NCBI RefSeq assembly: GCF_023218175.1
Contig: NZ_JALPTH010000024.1
Span: 62,001 to 126,000, forward strand
Source of the DNA: Streptomyces lichenis
Lineage (GTDB): Bacteria; Actinomycetota; Actinomycetes; Streptomycetales; Streptomycetaceae
Direction: 5' to 3'
Length of the DNA: 64,000 nt
The translations under genes were made by a program, and so were the position numbers. The notes beneath the pieces were generated by a model. It was given only the letters and a program-made list of their open reading frames with translations. It made no database searches and was not told where the DNA came from. Of this stretch, positions 33,394 through 41,669 are shown one piece after another; the stretch's first letter is position 1; each line of letters starts with the position of its first letter.

Positions 33394-33410
33394 TTGCGAG
33401 CCGGTCGCAA
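33394..33410. promoter_or_regulatory. Nur-box-like operator upstream of the metal transporter
   Basis: TTGCGA-GCCGG-TCGCAA is a perfect inverted repeat with a 5-nt centre. It fits the Nur consensus described in Streptomyces coelicolor (tTGCaa-N5-ttGCAA). It lies 57 nt upstream of the CbiMN start. Nur represses nickel uptake genes when nickel is sufficient. Confidence 0.6.
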
Positions 33411-33511
33411 GAGCCAGTCCATTGTCACAAGGGTGCCGTAGGGGGGCGGGCGTTTTCCACTGAGAAGTGGGACATTGGAGACAAACAACGCAAGCGTGAG
33501 GAGTCGGGTCG

Positions 33512-33940
33512 ATGTATCCCGCCGAGGAAGGCCCCACAGAGGAAGGCCACGTCGTCCACACCAAGGCGCTGATCGTGACCGACGGCCCGCTCTCCCGCCC
33601 CGTACCGGTCGCCCTGCGCATCGACCCGACCGAGCCCGAGCACGAGCACGAGCCCGATACCGCCGGCGAAGAGGCGGCCGAGCCGTCCGTGCGCTTCTGC
33701 TTCCCCGGCGGCACCGAGTGGCCGGTGCCCCGGGCGCTGCTGGAGAAGGGCCTGCGCGGCCCGGCCCGCGGCGGTGACATCGAGATCTGGCCCTGCGGCC
33801 GGGTGCAGGTGATCGTGGAGTTCCACGCGCCGGAGTCGGTCGCGGTGGTCCAGTTCGACTCCTCGGCGCTGCTGCGCTGCGTCCGCCGCAGCTACGCGGC
33901 CTCGGCGGCGGCCGCGTCCCGCCCCTCCGTCACCAGCTGA
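33512..33940 (+). CDS. SsgA-like protein (SALP), sporulation-specific division control
   Basis: 142 residues. The layout LIVTDGPLSRPVPVALRIDPT, FPGGTEWPVPRALLEKGL, GGDIEIWPCGRVQVIVEF and VQFDSSALLRCVRRSY is the SALP family, restricted to sporulating actinomycetes, which guides septum or spore-wall formation. The gene order (pmt, PBP, metal transporter nearby) suggests SsgE, but I did not verify this. The ATG at 33512 follows GTGAGGAG. Confidence 0.85.
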   Translation: MYPAEEGPTEEGHVVHTKALIVTDGPLSRPVPVALRIDPTEPEHEHEPDTAGEEAAEPSVRFCFPGGTEWPVPRALLEKGLRGPARGGDIEIWPCGRVQVIVEFHAPESVAVVQFDSSALLRCVRRSYAASAAAASRPSVTS

Positions 33941-33972
33941 GCCGGCCGAGCCCCACCCGGACACGCACCGGT

Positions 33973-33999
33973 GGCCGGACCCCGTCCAGGGGTCCGGCC
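33973..33999. terminator. Hairpin between convergent SALP and MMPL genes
   Basis: GGCCGGACCCC and GGGGTCCGGCC form a perfect 11-bp stem with a 5-nt loop, placed between the two stop codons. It probably acts as a bidirectional terminator. Confidence 0.75.
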
Positions 34000-34025
34000 G
34001 CCGGTCATACCGGAAAGGGGTGTCG

Positions 34026-36221
34026 TCAGCGGCCGGTGCCGCCACCGCCCGCGGTGACCAGCTCCCGCTCGTCCTCGCCACGCCGACTCTCGATGTGCTT
34101 GCGCAGCGAGTCGCCTTCGACGTCCACGTTGGGCAGCGCGCGGTCCAGCCAGCGCGGCAGCCACCAGGCGGCGCGGCCGAGCAGGGCCAGCACCGCCGGG
34201 ACGATGGCCATCCGGACCACGAAGGCGTCGAAGAAGACGGCGACGGCGAGGCCAAAGCCGATCATCTTGACCATCTGGTCGCTGGAGCCGATGAACCCGG
34301 CGAAGACGGCGATCATGATGATCGCGGCGGCGGTGACCACCCGGGCCCCGTGCCGGAAGCCGGTGACGACCGCCTCGTGCGGGGTCTCACCGTGGACGAA
34401 CGCCTCCCGCATCCGGGTGACCAGGAAGACCTCGTAGTCCATCGCCAGCCCGAAGACCACACCGATCATGAAGATCGGCATCATGCTCATGATCGGGCCG
34501 GTCTGCTCGACGCCGAACACCGAGCCCAGCCAGCCCCACTGGAAGACCGCGACCACCGCGCCCAGCGCGGCGACGACCGAGAGCAGGAAGCCGAGCGCCG
34601 CCTTGAGCGGGACGAGCACCGAGCGGAAGACCACCATCAGCAGCAGGAACGCCAGGCCGACCACCAGCGCCAGATACGGCACCAGGGCGTCGTTCATCTT
34701 CTGCGAGAAGTCGATGTTCATCGCGGTGGCGCCGGTGACATGGACCTCGTCCCCGGTGGTGTCCCGGATGGAGTGGACCAGCTCCTCGGTCTCGGTGGAG
34801 GAGGGGCGGTCCTTGGGCACCACGGTGACGATCGCGGTGTCGCCGGCCTTGTTGAACATCGCCGGGGTGACCGCGGCGACCCCGTCGACCTTCTTGATCT
34901 GGCCGGTGGCCTTCTCCGCGGACTCCTTGCCGCCCTCGACCACGATCATCAGCGGGCCGTTGGCGCCGGGGCCGAAGCCCTCGGAGATCAGGTCGTAGGC
35001 GCGGCGCTGGGTGGTGGAGGTGGGCTGGGCGCCGTCGTCCGGCAGGCCGACCTCCAGCGAGGCGGCCGGGACGGCGATCACCCCGAGGCCGATCACCCCG
35101 GCGAGCAGCACGGCGACCGGGTGGCGCAGCACGGTACGGGCCCAGCGGGTGCCCATGTTCGGCTTGGCGTCGGCGCCCGAGCCGTCCTCGGCGAGCTTGG
35201 CGCGGGCCTTGCGGCCGTGCACCCAAGTGCCGGCGTAGCCGAGCAGCGCGGGGATGAGGGTGAGGGCGATGAGCACGGCGATGGCGACCGTGCCGGCCGC
35301 GGCGAGGCCCATCTTCGTCAGCATCGGGATGTTGACGACGGCGAGGCCGGTCAGCGCGATGACCACGGTGAGGCCGGCGAAGACGACCGCGGAGCCGGCG
35401 GTGCCGACGGCGCGCCCGGCGGCCTCCTCCTTCTCCCGGCCCTCGGCGAGTTCGGCGCGGTAGCGGGAGACGATGAACAGCGCGTAGTCGATGCCGACCG
35501 CGAGGCCGATCATGGTGGCCAGGATGCCGGTGGTGGAGCCCAGGTCGAGGGCACCGGCCAGCGCGGTGATGGCCGAGGAGCCGATGCCGACCCCGATCAG
35601 GGCGGTGACCAGCGGCATTCCGGCGGCGATCAGCGAGCCGAAGGTGATGACCAGGACGAGGGCGGCGATGACCACGCCGACGATCTCGCCGGAGCCCGTC
35701 TCGGGCACCGCCTGGAGGGCGTCACCGCCGATCTCCACGGTGAGCCCGGACTTGCGGGCCTGGTCGCCGGCCTCGGTGAGCGCCTCGCGGTCCGCGTCGG
35801 TCAGCTCCATGCCGTTGACCTTGTACGACACCTGGGCGTAGGCGGTGGTGCCGTCCCGCGAGACGGCCTGCGACCGGTAGGGGTCGCTGACGTCGGCGAC
35901 CTTGTCGGAGCCGGAGCGCAGCTCGCCGACAGCCTGGGTGACGACAGCCTTGTTGGCCTCGTCGGTCATCTTCTGGCCGCCCGGGGCCTTGAAGACGACC
36001 CGGGCGGTGGCGCCGTCCGCGCCGGCGTCGGGGAAGCGCTCGTCGAGCAGGTCGAAGGCCCGCTGGGCCTCCGTGCCGGGTATGGAGAAGGAGCTGGAGG
36101 TGGCGGCGGGCGCCAGCGCGGCGCCGGTTCCGGCGAGGGCCAGCAGGGCAACCCAGAGCAGGGCCACCAGATGCCGGCGCCGGAAGGCGGCACGGCCGAG
36201 TCGGTACAGGAACGTGGCCAC
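34026..36221 (-). CDS. MMPL-family RND transporter
   Basis: 731 residues with 12 predicted helices in two halves. The first large outer loop follows helix 1 (ALAPAATSSSFSIPGTEAQR). The conserved IGLAVGIDYALFIVSRYR and the second-half VVFGLAMDYEVFLVTRMRE carry the GxxxDY proton-relay motifs of MmpL proteins. It exports lipids, antibiotics or siderophore-like molecules. It lies 113 nt downstream of the TetR gene on the same strand and is probably controlled by it. Confidence 0.93.
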   Translation of the reverse strand: MATFLYRLGRAAFRRRHLVALLWVALLALAGTGAALAPAATSSSFSIPGTEAQRAFDLLDERFPDAGADGATARVVFKAPGGQKMTDEANKAVVTQAVGELRSGSDKVADVSDPYRSQAVSRDGTTAYAQVSYKVNGMELTDADREALTEAGDQARKSGLTVEIGGDALQAVPETGSGEIVGVVIAALVLVITFGSLIAAGMPLVTALIGVGIGSSAITALAGALDLGSTTGILATMIGLAVGIDYALFIVSRYRAELAEGREKEEAAGRAVGTAGSAVVFAGLTVVIALTGLAVVNIPMLTKMGLAAAGTVAIAVLIALTLIPALLGYAGTWVHGRKARAKLAEDGSGADAKPNMGTRWARTVLRHPVAVLLAGVIGLGVIAVPAASLEVGLPDDGAQPTSTTQRRAYDLISEGFGPGANGPLMIVVEGGKESAEKATGQIKKVDGVAAVTPAMFNKAGDTAIVTVVPKDRPSSTETEELVHSIRDTTGDEVHVTGATAMNIDFSQKMNDALVPYLALVVGLAFLLLMVVFRSVLVPLKAALGFLLSVVAALGAVVAVFQWGWLGSVFGVEQTGPIMSMMPIFMIGVVFGLAMDYEVFLVTRMREAFVHGETPHEAVVTGFRHGARVVTAAAIIMIAVFAGFIGSSDQMVKMIGFGLAVAVFFDAFVVRMAIVPAVLALLGRAAWWLPRWLDRALPNVDVEGDSLRKHIESRRGEDERELVTAGGGGTGR

Positions 36222-36334
36222 GAGGGCGTCTCCCGGTTCGAGAGGGACAGGACATGGGGAGTCGGCCGACGGCGCGAGCGGTCACGCGTCAGTTGAGCTG
36301 CGGGTGGTGCGGATCGAGCTCTGGGTGGTACGGG

Positions 36335-36928
36335 TTACGGCTGGCTGCGAGGGGTTCGGACGAGGAGGGCGGGGAGGACCACCGCGTCGATGTACTCGGT
36401 CAGAAAGGCCCGGTCCACGTCCCGGGCGTCGATCAGCGGACGGACGACGAAGAGCCCGAGCACCATGTGCGGGACGAGCTGGAGGGCCGGGTTGTCGGCC
36501 GCCACCTCACCCCGCCGCACCGCACGGGCCAGCACCTCGCCGAGGCCGGTGACCTCCGGCTCGACCAGGAGCTCGCGCAGCGCCTGGAGCAGGTCGGGAT
36601 GGTCGTGGACGGCGTGGACCAGACCCCGCATCAGCGCGGAGTCCTTCTCGATCTGGCACTCGTCGGTGTGCGCCAGCAGTGCCAGGAAGTCGCCGCGGAG
36701 CGAACCGGTGTCGATCGCGGCGATGTCCACCGGCTTGTCGTTCCGCAGCGCGTGCGCGACCAGTTCGGGCTTGCTCCCCCACTGGCGGTAGAGGGTGGCC
36801 TTGCTGGAGCGCGTCCGCGCGGCGACCGCGTCCATGGTCAGCGCGTCGTACCCGACCTCCCGGAGCAGGTCGAGGACGGCCTCGTACAACTCCGCCTCGC
36901 GCTCGGGGGTGAGCCTGCCGCGTGCCAT
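36335..36928 (-). CDS. TetR-family regulator
   Basis: 197 residues. The N-terminal HTH is YEAVLDLLREVGYDALTMDAVAARTRSSKATLYRQWGSK, given here by its ends and the ATLYRQW recognition-helix end. The C-terminal ligand domain is of the TetR_C type found next to MMPL pumps. ATG 36928 is chosen; upstream frame extension is arginine-rich noise. Two identical palindromes upstream are its likely operators, implying autoregulation and control of the MMPL gene. Confidence 0.92.
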   Translation of the reverse strand: MARGRLTPEREAELYEAVLDLLREVGYDALTMDAVAARTRSSKATLYRQWGSKPELVAHALRNDKPVDIAAIDTGSLRGDFLALLAHTDECQIEKDSALMRGLVHAVHDHPDLLQALRELLVEPEVTGLGEVLARAVRRGEVAADNPALQLVPHMVLGLFVVRPLIDARDVDRAFLTEYIDAVVLPALLVRTPRSQP

Positions 36929-37017
36929 GGGACCGTCCTGCGTGTGATGCGTTGACCGGCCGCGAGCGGTCCGCCCCCGGTCGGCACCGGGCCGCCCGGA
37001 CACACATCCACTCGCGA

Positions 37018-37034
37018 TACGAAACGGTTTCGTA
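37018..37034. promoter_or_regulatory. TetR operator candidate 1
   Basis: TACGAAAC-G-GTTTCGTA is a perfect 17-bp palindrome, 90 nt upstream of the TetR start. Its core recurs identically at 37066-37080. Confidence 0.7.
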
Positions 37035-37065
37035 CACCAGCATCGTATGTCCGCCCCTCAGCGAA

Positions 37066-37080
37066 ACGAAACGGTTTCGT
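37066..37080. promoter_or_regulatory. TetR operator candidate 2
   Basis: ACGAAAC-G-GTTTCGT repeats the core of the first site. Centre-to-centre distance is 47 nt, a little over four helical turns. The rest of the 266-nt gap 36929-37194 shows nothing else. Confidence 0.7.
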
Positions 37081-37194
37081 ACGTGTCCCCGATCACGTCC
37101 CGGCGCCCGCCGTGCCGAACCGCCGAAGCGAGAAGATCGTGGAAGTCCCCCCAGCCGGGTTGCCGGGCCCCTTCCGCGCGGAAAGCATGAACGT

Positions 37195-40100
37195 GTGAGC
37201 AGCGAAGCCGCCTACCTCCGTCACCCGCACCTCCACGACGACCTGCTGTGCTTCACGGCCGAGGACGACCTGTGGATCGCCCCGCTCGCGGCGGACGGCG
37301 ATCCGCCCGGGCGGGCCTGGCGGTTGACGGTGGACCGCACCCGGGTGGACCAGCCGCGCTTCTCGCCGGACGGCCGCCATATCGCGTACACGACCTGGCG
37401 GAGCCTGGACCCGGAGATCCACCTCGCCCCGGTGGACGGCGGCCCGGCCCGGCGGCTGACCTACTGGGGTGCGCTGGACACCCGGGTCTGCGGCTGGACG
37501 CCGGACGGCGAGATCCTGGCCGTCGCCTCGCACGGCCAGCCGTTCTCGCACTTCTCCTGGGCCTACAAGGTGCCGGTGGACGGCTCCCCCGGGGGCCGGC
37601 TGCCCTGGGGGCCGGTCTCGGACATCGCCGTCGCCGACGTGGGCGGCCGCCACCTCACCCTGCTGCTGACCGGGAAGCCGCCGCACGAGCCGGCCGCCTG
37701 GAAGCGGTACCGGGGCGGGGCGACCGGCCGGCTCTGGCTGCACGGCGAGCAGCTGCTGCCCGAGCTGGACGGGCGGGGGCATCTGGACTGCGCGATGTTC
37801 GTCGGCGAGCGGATCGCCTTCCTCTCCGACCACGAGGGTGTCGGCAACCTCTACTCCTGCCGCCCCGACGGCTCCGGCCTCACCCGGCACACCGACCACG
37901 ACGAGTTCTACGCCCGGCACGCCTCCACCGACGGGCGGCGGGTGGTCTACCAGTGCGCCGGCGAGCTGTGGACGGTGGACGCGCTCACCCCCGACTCGCG
38001 GCCGCGCCGGCTGGACGTCCGGCTCGGCGGCCCCCGCCCCGGCCGCCGCACCTACCAGGTCCCGGCCTCCCACCACGTCAACGCCGTCGCGGTGGACGAC
38101 ACCGGCCGGGCCAGCGCGGTGGGCGTGCGCGGCAGCCTCTACTGGCTCACCCACCGGGACGGCCCCGCCCGCACCATCGCGGACACCCCCGGCGTACGGG
38201 TACGGCTGCCGGTGATGCTGGGCGACGGCGGCCGGGTCGCCTACGTCACCGACGCCGAGGGCGAGGACGCCGTCGAGATCGCCCACCTCCCCCGGGCCAG
38301 CGGTGACCGCCCGATCCGCCGCCTGGCCGCCGGTGAACTGGGCCGCGTCCACGAGCTGGCCGCCGACCCGGACGGCGACCGGCTGGCGGTCGCCTGCCAC
38401 GACGGACGGCTCCTCCTCCTGGACGTCTCCGCCGAGGACGCGGCAGCGGTACCCGAGGCGGCGGCCCCCTCGACAGGCGGCATCACGAACGGCCCCCGCC
38501 TGGTGCGCGCCCGACCGGTCGGCACGGAGGCGGGCGGGGGCACGGGTGCGAAATCCGGTACGGATACGGGTGCGGGCGCGGGCGCCGAAGACCGTACGCG
38601 TACGGATACGGGCGCGGGCGCCGAAGACGGTACGGGTACGGGTACGGACACTGGCAGTCGTACGGGCGCCGGTGCCGGTGCCGACGGCCGTACGGGCGCG
38701 GGCGCCCAGGAGGCCCCCGAGCCGGAAGCCGACGTCCAACAGGCCCCCAAGACCGCCCAGTCCCCCGCCCAAGAGGCCCCCGGGCCGGAAGCCGACGTCC
38801 AACAGGCTCCCAAGACCGCCCAGTCCCCCGCCCAGGAGACGGCCGCCCCGGAGCCCCGCTCCCCGGAGACGGCCGCCCCGGCGCCCCCCTCCCCGGAGGC
38901 TTCAGCCTCCCCCTCCCCCTCCCCCTTCGAACTGACCCGCTCCGTCAACGGCCCCGTCCGCGACCTGGCCTTCTCCCCCGACGGGGCCTGGCTGACCTGG
39001 TCGCACCCCGGCATCGGCCGCTCCCTCCGCCAGATCAAGATCGCGCGCATCGCCGACCGCACCATCGTGGACGTCACCAACGGCCGCTTCGAGGACGAGA
39101 ACCCGGTCTTCACCCGGGACGGCCGCTATCTCGCCTTCCTCTCCTGGCGGGGCTTCGACCCGGTGTACGACGTGCACACCGGCGACCTCTCCTTCCCGCT
39201 GGGCTGCCGCCCCCATCTCGTACCACTGGCCTCCGCCACCCCCTCCCCCTTCGCCCTCTCCCCCGAGGGGCGCCCGGCGGCGGGCGGGCTGGACCCGGGT
39301 GAGGCCGGGACCGGCGACGGCACCGTGGTGGTGGAGTTCGAGGGGCTGGAGAGCAGGGTGACCGCCTTCCCGGTCTCCGCCTCCAAGTACTCCTCGCTGC
39401 GGCCGGTCGCGGGCGGCGGACTGGTCTGGATGCGCTGGCCGATCTCCGGGGCGCTGGGTGAGACCTTCGCCAACCCGGCCGACACCTCGGGGCGGCCCAC
39501 CCTGGAGCACTTCAGCCTGGCCAAGGCCCGCCGCACCGAACTGGTCAGCGGACTCGACTCGTTCGCGGTGAGCGGCGACGGCACCCGGCTGGTCGTGCTG
39601 GACGAGGGTGAGCTGCGGGCCGTCCCGGCGACCGAGCCCGGGGACGGCGACAGCACGGTCTACCTGGACACCCGCCGGATCCTGCACGAGGTGGACCCGT
39701 GTGCCGAGTGGCGGCAGGCCTACGACGAGGCGGGGCGGATCATCCGGTCCTACTTCTGGGACCCGGGGATGAGCGGTATCGACTGGGAGCAGATCCTCGA
39801 CCAGTACCGCCCGCTGCTCGAACGGGTGTCCTCACCCGACGAGTTCGCCGATCTGGTCCGCGAGGTGCTGGGCGAGCTGGGCACCTCGCACGCGTATGTC
39901 ACCCCCGCGCGCCGCAACGAGGGCCCTCCGCACTACCAGCGCCCCCAGGGCCTGCTCGGCACCAACTTCACCGTCCGGGACGGCCGCTGGCTGGTCAAGC
40001 GGATCCTGCCCGGTGAGTCCTCCGACTCCAAGGCCCGCTCCCCGCTGGCCGGTACGGGCATCCGCGAGGGTGCCGCGCTCACCCATGTGGACGGCCGCCC

Positions 40101-40926
40101 GGTGGACCCGGTGGCCGGCCCCTTCCCCCTTCTCGCGGGCGCCGGCGGCACCTCCGTGGAGCTGACCTTCGAGCCGCCCGAGGGCGAGCCGGGCCGGGCG
40201 CGGCGGATCGCCATCGTGCCCCTGTCGGACGAGCGGCCGCTGCGCTACCAGGACTGGGTGGCCAAACGGCGGGATGTGGTGCGCGAGTTGAGCAACGGCA
40301 TGTGCGGCTATCTGCACATCCCCGACATGGGCGGCTCGGGCTGGGCGCAGTTCAACCGCGACCTGCGGATGGAGGTCTCCCGGCCCGCGCTGATCGTGGA
40401 CGTGCGCGGCAACGCCGGCGGCCATATCAGCGAGCTGGTGGTGGAGACCCTGACCCGCAAGATCCTGGGCTGGGACCTCACCCGCAACGCGCAGCCCGTC
40501 TCGTACTCCTCCAACGCCCCGCGCGGCCCGGTGGTGGCCCTCGCCGACGAGGCCACCGCCTCCGACGGCGACATGATCACCGCCGCCTTCCGGCTGCTGA
40601 AGCTCGGCCCGGTCGTCGGGCTGCGCACCTGGGGCGGGGTGGTCGGCATGACCGGCCGCCACCGCCTGGGCGACGGCACGGTCATCACCGTGCCGATGAA
40701 CGCGGCCTGGTTCGACGAGTACGGCTGGACCGTGGAGAACCGGGGCGTGGAGCCCGACATCGAGATCCCGCGCACCCCGCTGGACTGGGCCGAGGGCCGC
40801 CACCGCCAGCTCTCCGACGCGGTCGAGCTGGCGATGGAGCTCCTCGCCGACCACCCCGCGGCCCGCCCACCCGACTACTCCCAGGTCCCGGACCTGCGCC
40901 GCCCCAAGCTCCCGCCACGGGGGTGA
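37195..40926 (+). CDS. Tricorn-protease-like peptidase (S41B) with beta-propellers and PDZ
   Basis: 1243 residues. The first part holds WD40/beta-propeller blades (FTAEDDLWIAPLA; PRFSPDGRHIAYTT; LAFSPDGAWLTWSHPG) split by a low-complexity stretch (about residues 440-580). A PDZ-like domain (about 920-1010) and the C-terminal S41 domain follow. By analogy with tricorn, His899 (LGTSHAYV), Ser1123 (TASDGDM) and Glu1181 (WTVENRG) form the active site. Tricorn degrades peptides released by the proteasome; no signal peptide is visible. The GTG at 37195 precedes the conserved start SSEAAYLRHPHLHDDLL. Confidence 0.92.
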   Translation: MSSEAAYLRHPHLHDDLLCFTAEDDLWIAPLAADGDPPGRAWRLTVDRTRVDQPRFSPDGRHIAYTTWRSLDPEIHLAPVDGGPARRLTYWGALDTRVCGWTPDGEILAVASHGQPFSHFSWAYKVPVDGSPGGRLPWGPVSDIAVADVGGRHLTLLLTGKPPHEPAAWKRYRGGATGRLWLHGEQLLPELDGRGHLDCAMFVGERIAFLSDHEGVGNLYSCRPDGSGLTRHTDHDEFYARHASTDGRRVVYQCAGELWTVDALTPDSRPRRLDVRLGGPRPGRRTYQVPASHHVNAVAVDDTGRASAVGVRGSLYWLTHRDGPARTIADTPGVRVRLPVMLGDGGRVAYVTDAEGEDAVEIAHLPRASGDRPIRRLAAGELGRVHELAADPDGDRLAVACHDGRLLLLDVSAEDAAAVPEAAAPSTGGITNGPRLVRARPVGTEAGGGTGAKSGTDTGAGAGAEDRTRTDTGAGAEDGTGTGTDTGSRTGAGAGADGRTGAGAQEAPEPEADVQQAPKTAQSPAQEAPGPEADVQQAPKTAQSPAQETAAPEPRSPETAAPAPPSPEASASPSPSPFELTRSVNGPVRDLAFSPDGAWLTWSHPGIGRSLRQIKIARIADRTIVDVTNGRFEDENPVFTRDGRYLAFLSWRGFDPVYDVHTGDLSFPLGCRPHLVPLASATPSPFALSPEGRPAAGGLDPGEAGTGDGTVVVEFEGLESRVTAFPVSASKYSSLRPVAGGGLVWMRWPISGALGETFANPADTSGRPTLEHFSLAKARRTELVSGLDSFAVSGDGTRLVVLDEGELRAVPATEPGDGDSTVYLDTRRILHEVDPCAEWRQAYDEAGRIIRSYFWDPGMSGIDWEQILDQYRPLLERVSSPDEFADLVREVLGELGTSHAYVTPARRNEGPPHYQRPQGLLGTNFTVRDGRWLVKRILPGESSDSKARSPLAGTGIREGAALTHVDGRPVDPVAGPFPLLAGAGGTSVELTFEPPEGEPGRARRIAIVPLSDERPLRYQDWVAKRRDVVRELSNGMCGYLHIPDMGGSGWAQFNRDLRMEVSRPALIVDVRGNAGGHISELVVETLTRKILGWDLTRNAQPVSYSSNAPRGPVVALADEATASDGDMITAAFRLLKLGPVVGLRTWGGVVGMTGRHRLGDGTVITVPMNAAWFDEYGWTVENRGVEPDIEIPRTPLDWAEGRHRQLSDAVELAMELLADHPAARPPDYSQVPDLRRPKLPPRG
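38707..38832 (+). repeat. 63-bp tandem repeat (two copies) inside the tricorn-like gene
   Basis: Unit 1 is 38707-38769 and unit 2 is 38770-38832, with only a few base differences. They encode two copies of a 21-residue Pro/Ala/Gln-rich segment (QEAP-x-PEADVQQAPKTAQSPA). A third, truncated start (QETAAPEP) follows. They sit directly after a Gly/Thr/Asp-rich tract at about 38520-38705. Confidence 0.85.
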
Positions 40927-40952
40927 GGCGGGCGGGCCCAGTGGCCGGACGG

Positions 40953-41345
40953 TCAGACGATGCGAACGACGGGGGCGGGCTTGATGTCCAAGGCGTCGAT
41001 GAGAACCCGGATGTCGGACGGGTCGGAGGTCCAGACGACGGCACCGTAGTTGGCCGCCATGACGACGACCGTGGCATCGACTACGTCACTGGTTCCGGCC
41101 TCGCCGCAGAGAATGCCGGCGGCCTTGGCCGTCTCCAGGCCGACCGGCACAACCGTGCACCCGGCGAGGAACTTGCCGAGCCTGACCTGGCGACGCGAGT
41201 TCCGCCAGGCCTGGCTGACGACCACGGACGGGACGTGGATGTCACGGCCCTCCTCCAAGGCCAGGTGGTGGCGAGCCCACATGCTCCGGTCGTCGTTGTC
41301 GATGGCGATCAGCACACCAGCGTCGTAGAGGTAGGGGATGCTCAC
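40953..41345 (-). CDS. vapC: VapC-like PIN-domain ribonuclease toxin
   Basis: 130 residues. Acidic PIN-domain residues are visible in YLYDAGVLIAIDNDD (first Asp), SDVVDATVVVMAA and WTSDPSDIRVL. The GTG at 41345 overlaps the stop of the vapB-like gene (GTGA). PIN toxins cleave RNA and are held inactive by the antitoxin. It is convergent with the tricorn-like gene. Confidence 0.85.
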   Translation of the reverse strand: MSIPYLYDAGVLIAIDNDDRSMWARHHLALEEGRDIHVPSVVVSQAWRNSRRQVRLGKFLAGCTVVPVGLETAKAAGILCGEAGTSDVVDATVVVMAANYGAVVWTSDPSDIRVLIDALDIKPAPVVRIV

Positions 41346-41608
41346 GCGGCCGAGGTCCCCGCACTGCTCAGATACTCGGCGTCGGCGGCGGCCATCTCCG
41401 CGCGGGCGGCGGCGAGCTCGTCCGGCGTGAAGGCGCCGCGCTCCGCCTGCCACTCCTGCACCACCGCCCGGGCGGCCCGCCGACGCAGTTCCCGCTCAGC
41501 CGCCCCCGCGACAAGCCGGGAAAGCGGCACTCCTTCTTGCTCGGCCGCGTCCGCCAGTGCTTCGACCAGGGACTCATCGAGAGTGACGGTCACCTTCTTG
41601 GTAGCCAT
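41342..41608 (-). CDS. vapB: VapB-like antitoxin (ribbon-helix-helix)
   Basis: 88 residues. KKVTVTLDESLVEALADAAEQ is a ribbon-helix-helix DNA-binding region; the helical C-terminal tail (TPDELAAARAEMAAADAEYL) should wrap the PIN toxin. It is the first gene of the pair. An inverted repeat directly upstream is its likely autoregulatory site. Confidence 0.85.
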   Translation of the reverse strand: MATKKVTVTLDESLVEALADAAEQEGVPLSRLVAGAAERELRRRAARAVVQEWQAERGAFTPDELAAARAEMAAADAEYLSSAGTSAA

Positions 41609-41615
41609 ACAAACA

Positions 41616-41631
41616 CCATATCTCGATATGG
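41616..41631. promoter_or_regulatory. Inverted repeat upstream of vapB (autoregulatory operator)
   Basis: CCATATC-TC-GATATGG is a perfect 16-bp inverted repeat only 8 nt upstream of the vapB start, in an otherwise AT-poor region. It is typical of RHH-type VapB operators. Confidence 0.65.
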
Positions 41632-41669
41632 CGACAGGCGAGAAGGGACGAGACTGAGGCGGGCGGCCC

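Noticed and set aside
33338..33511. Cobalamin riboswitch upstream of the Cbi-type transporter
   Set aside because: No B12-box-like conserved segment or long leader was visible; the Nur-like palindrome explains the region better.
34020..36296. A 758-codon plus-strand open frame opposite the MMPL gene
   Set aside because: Gly/Asp/His-rich shadow with no domain; the MMPL protein is unmistakable.
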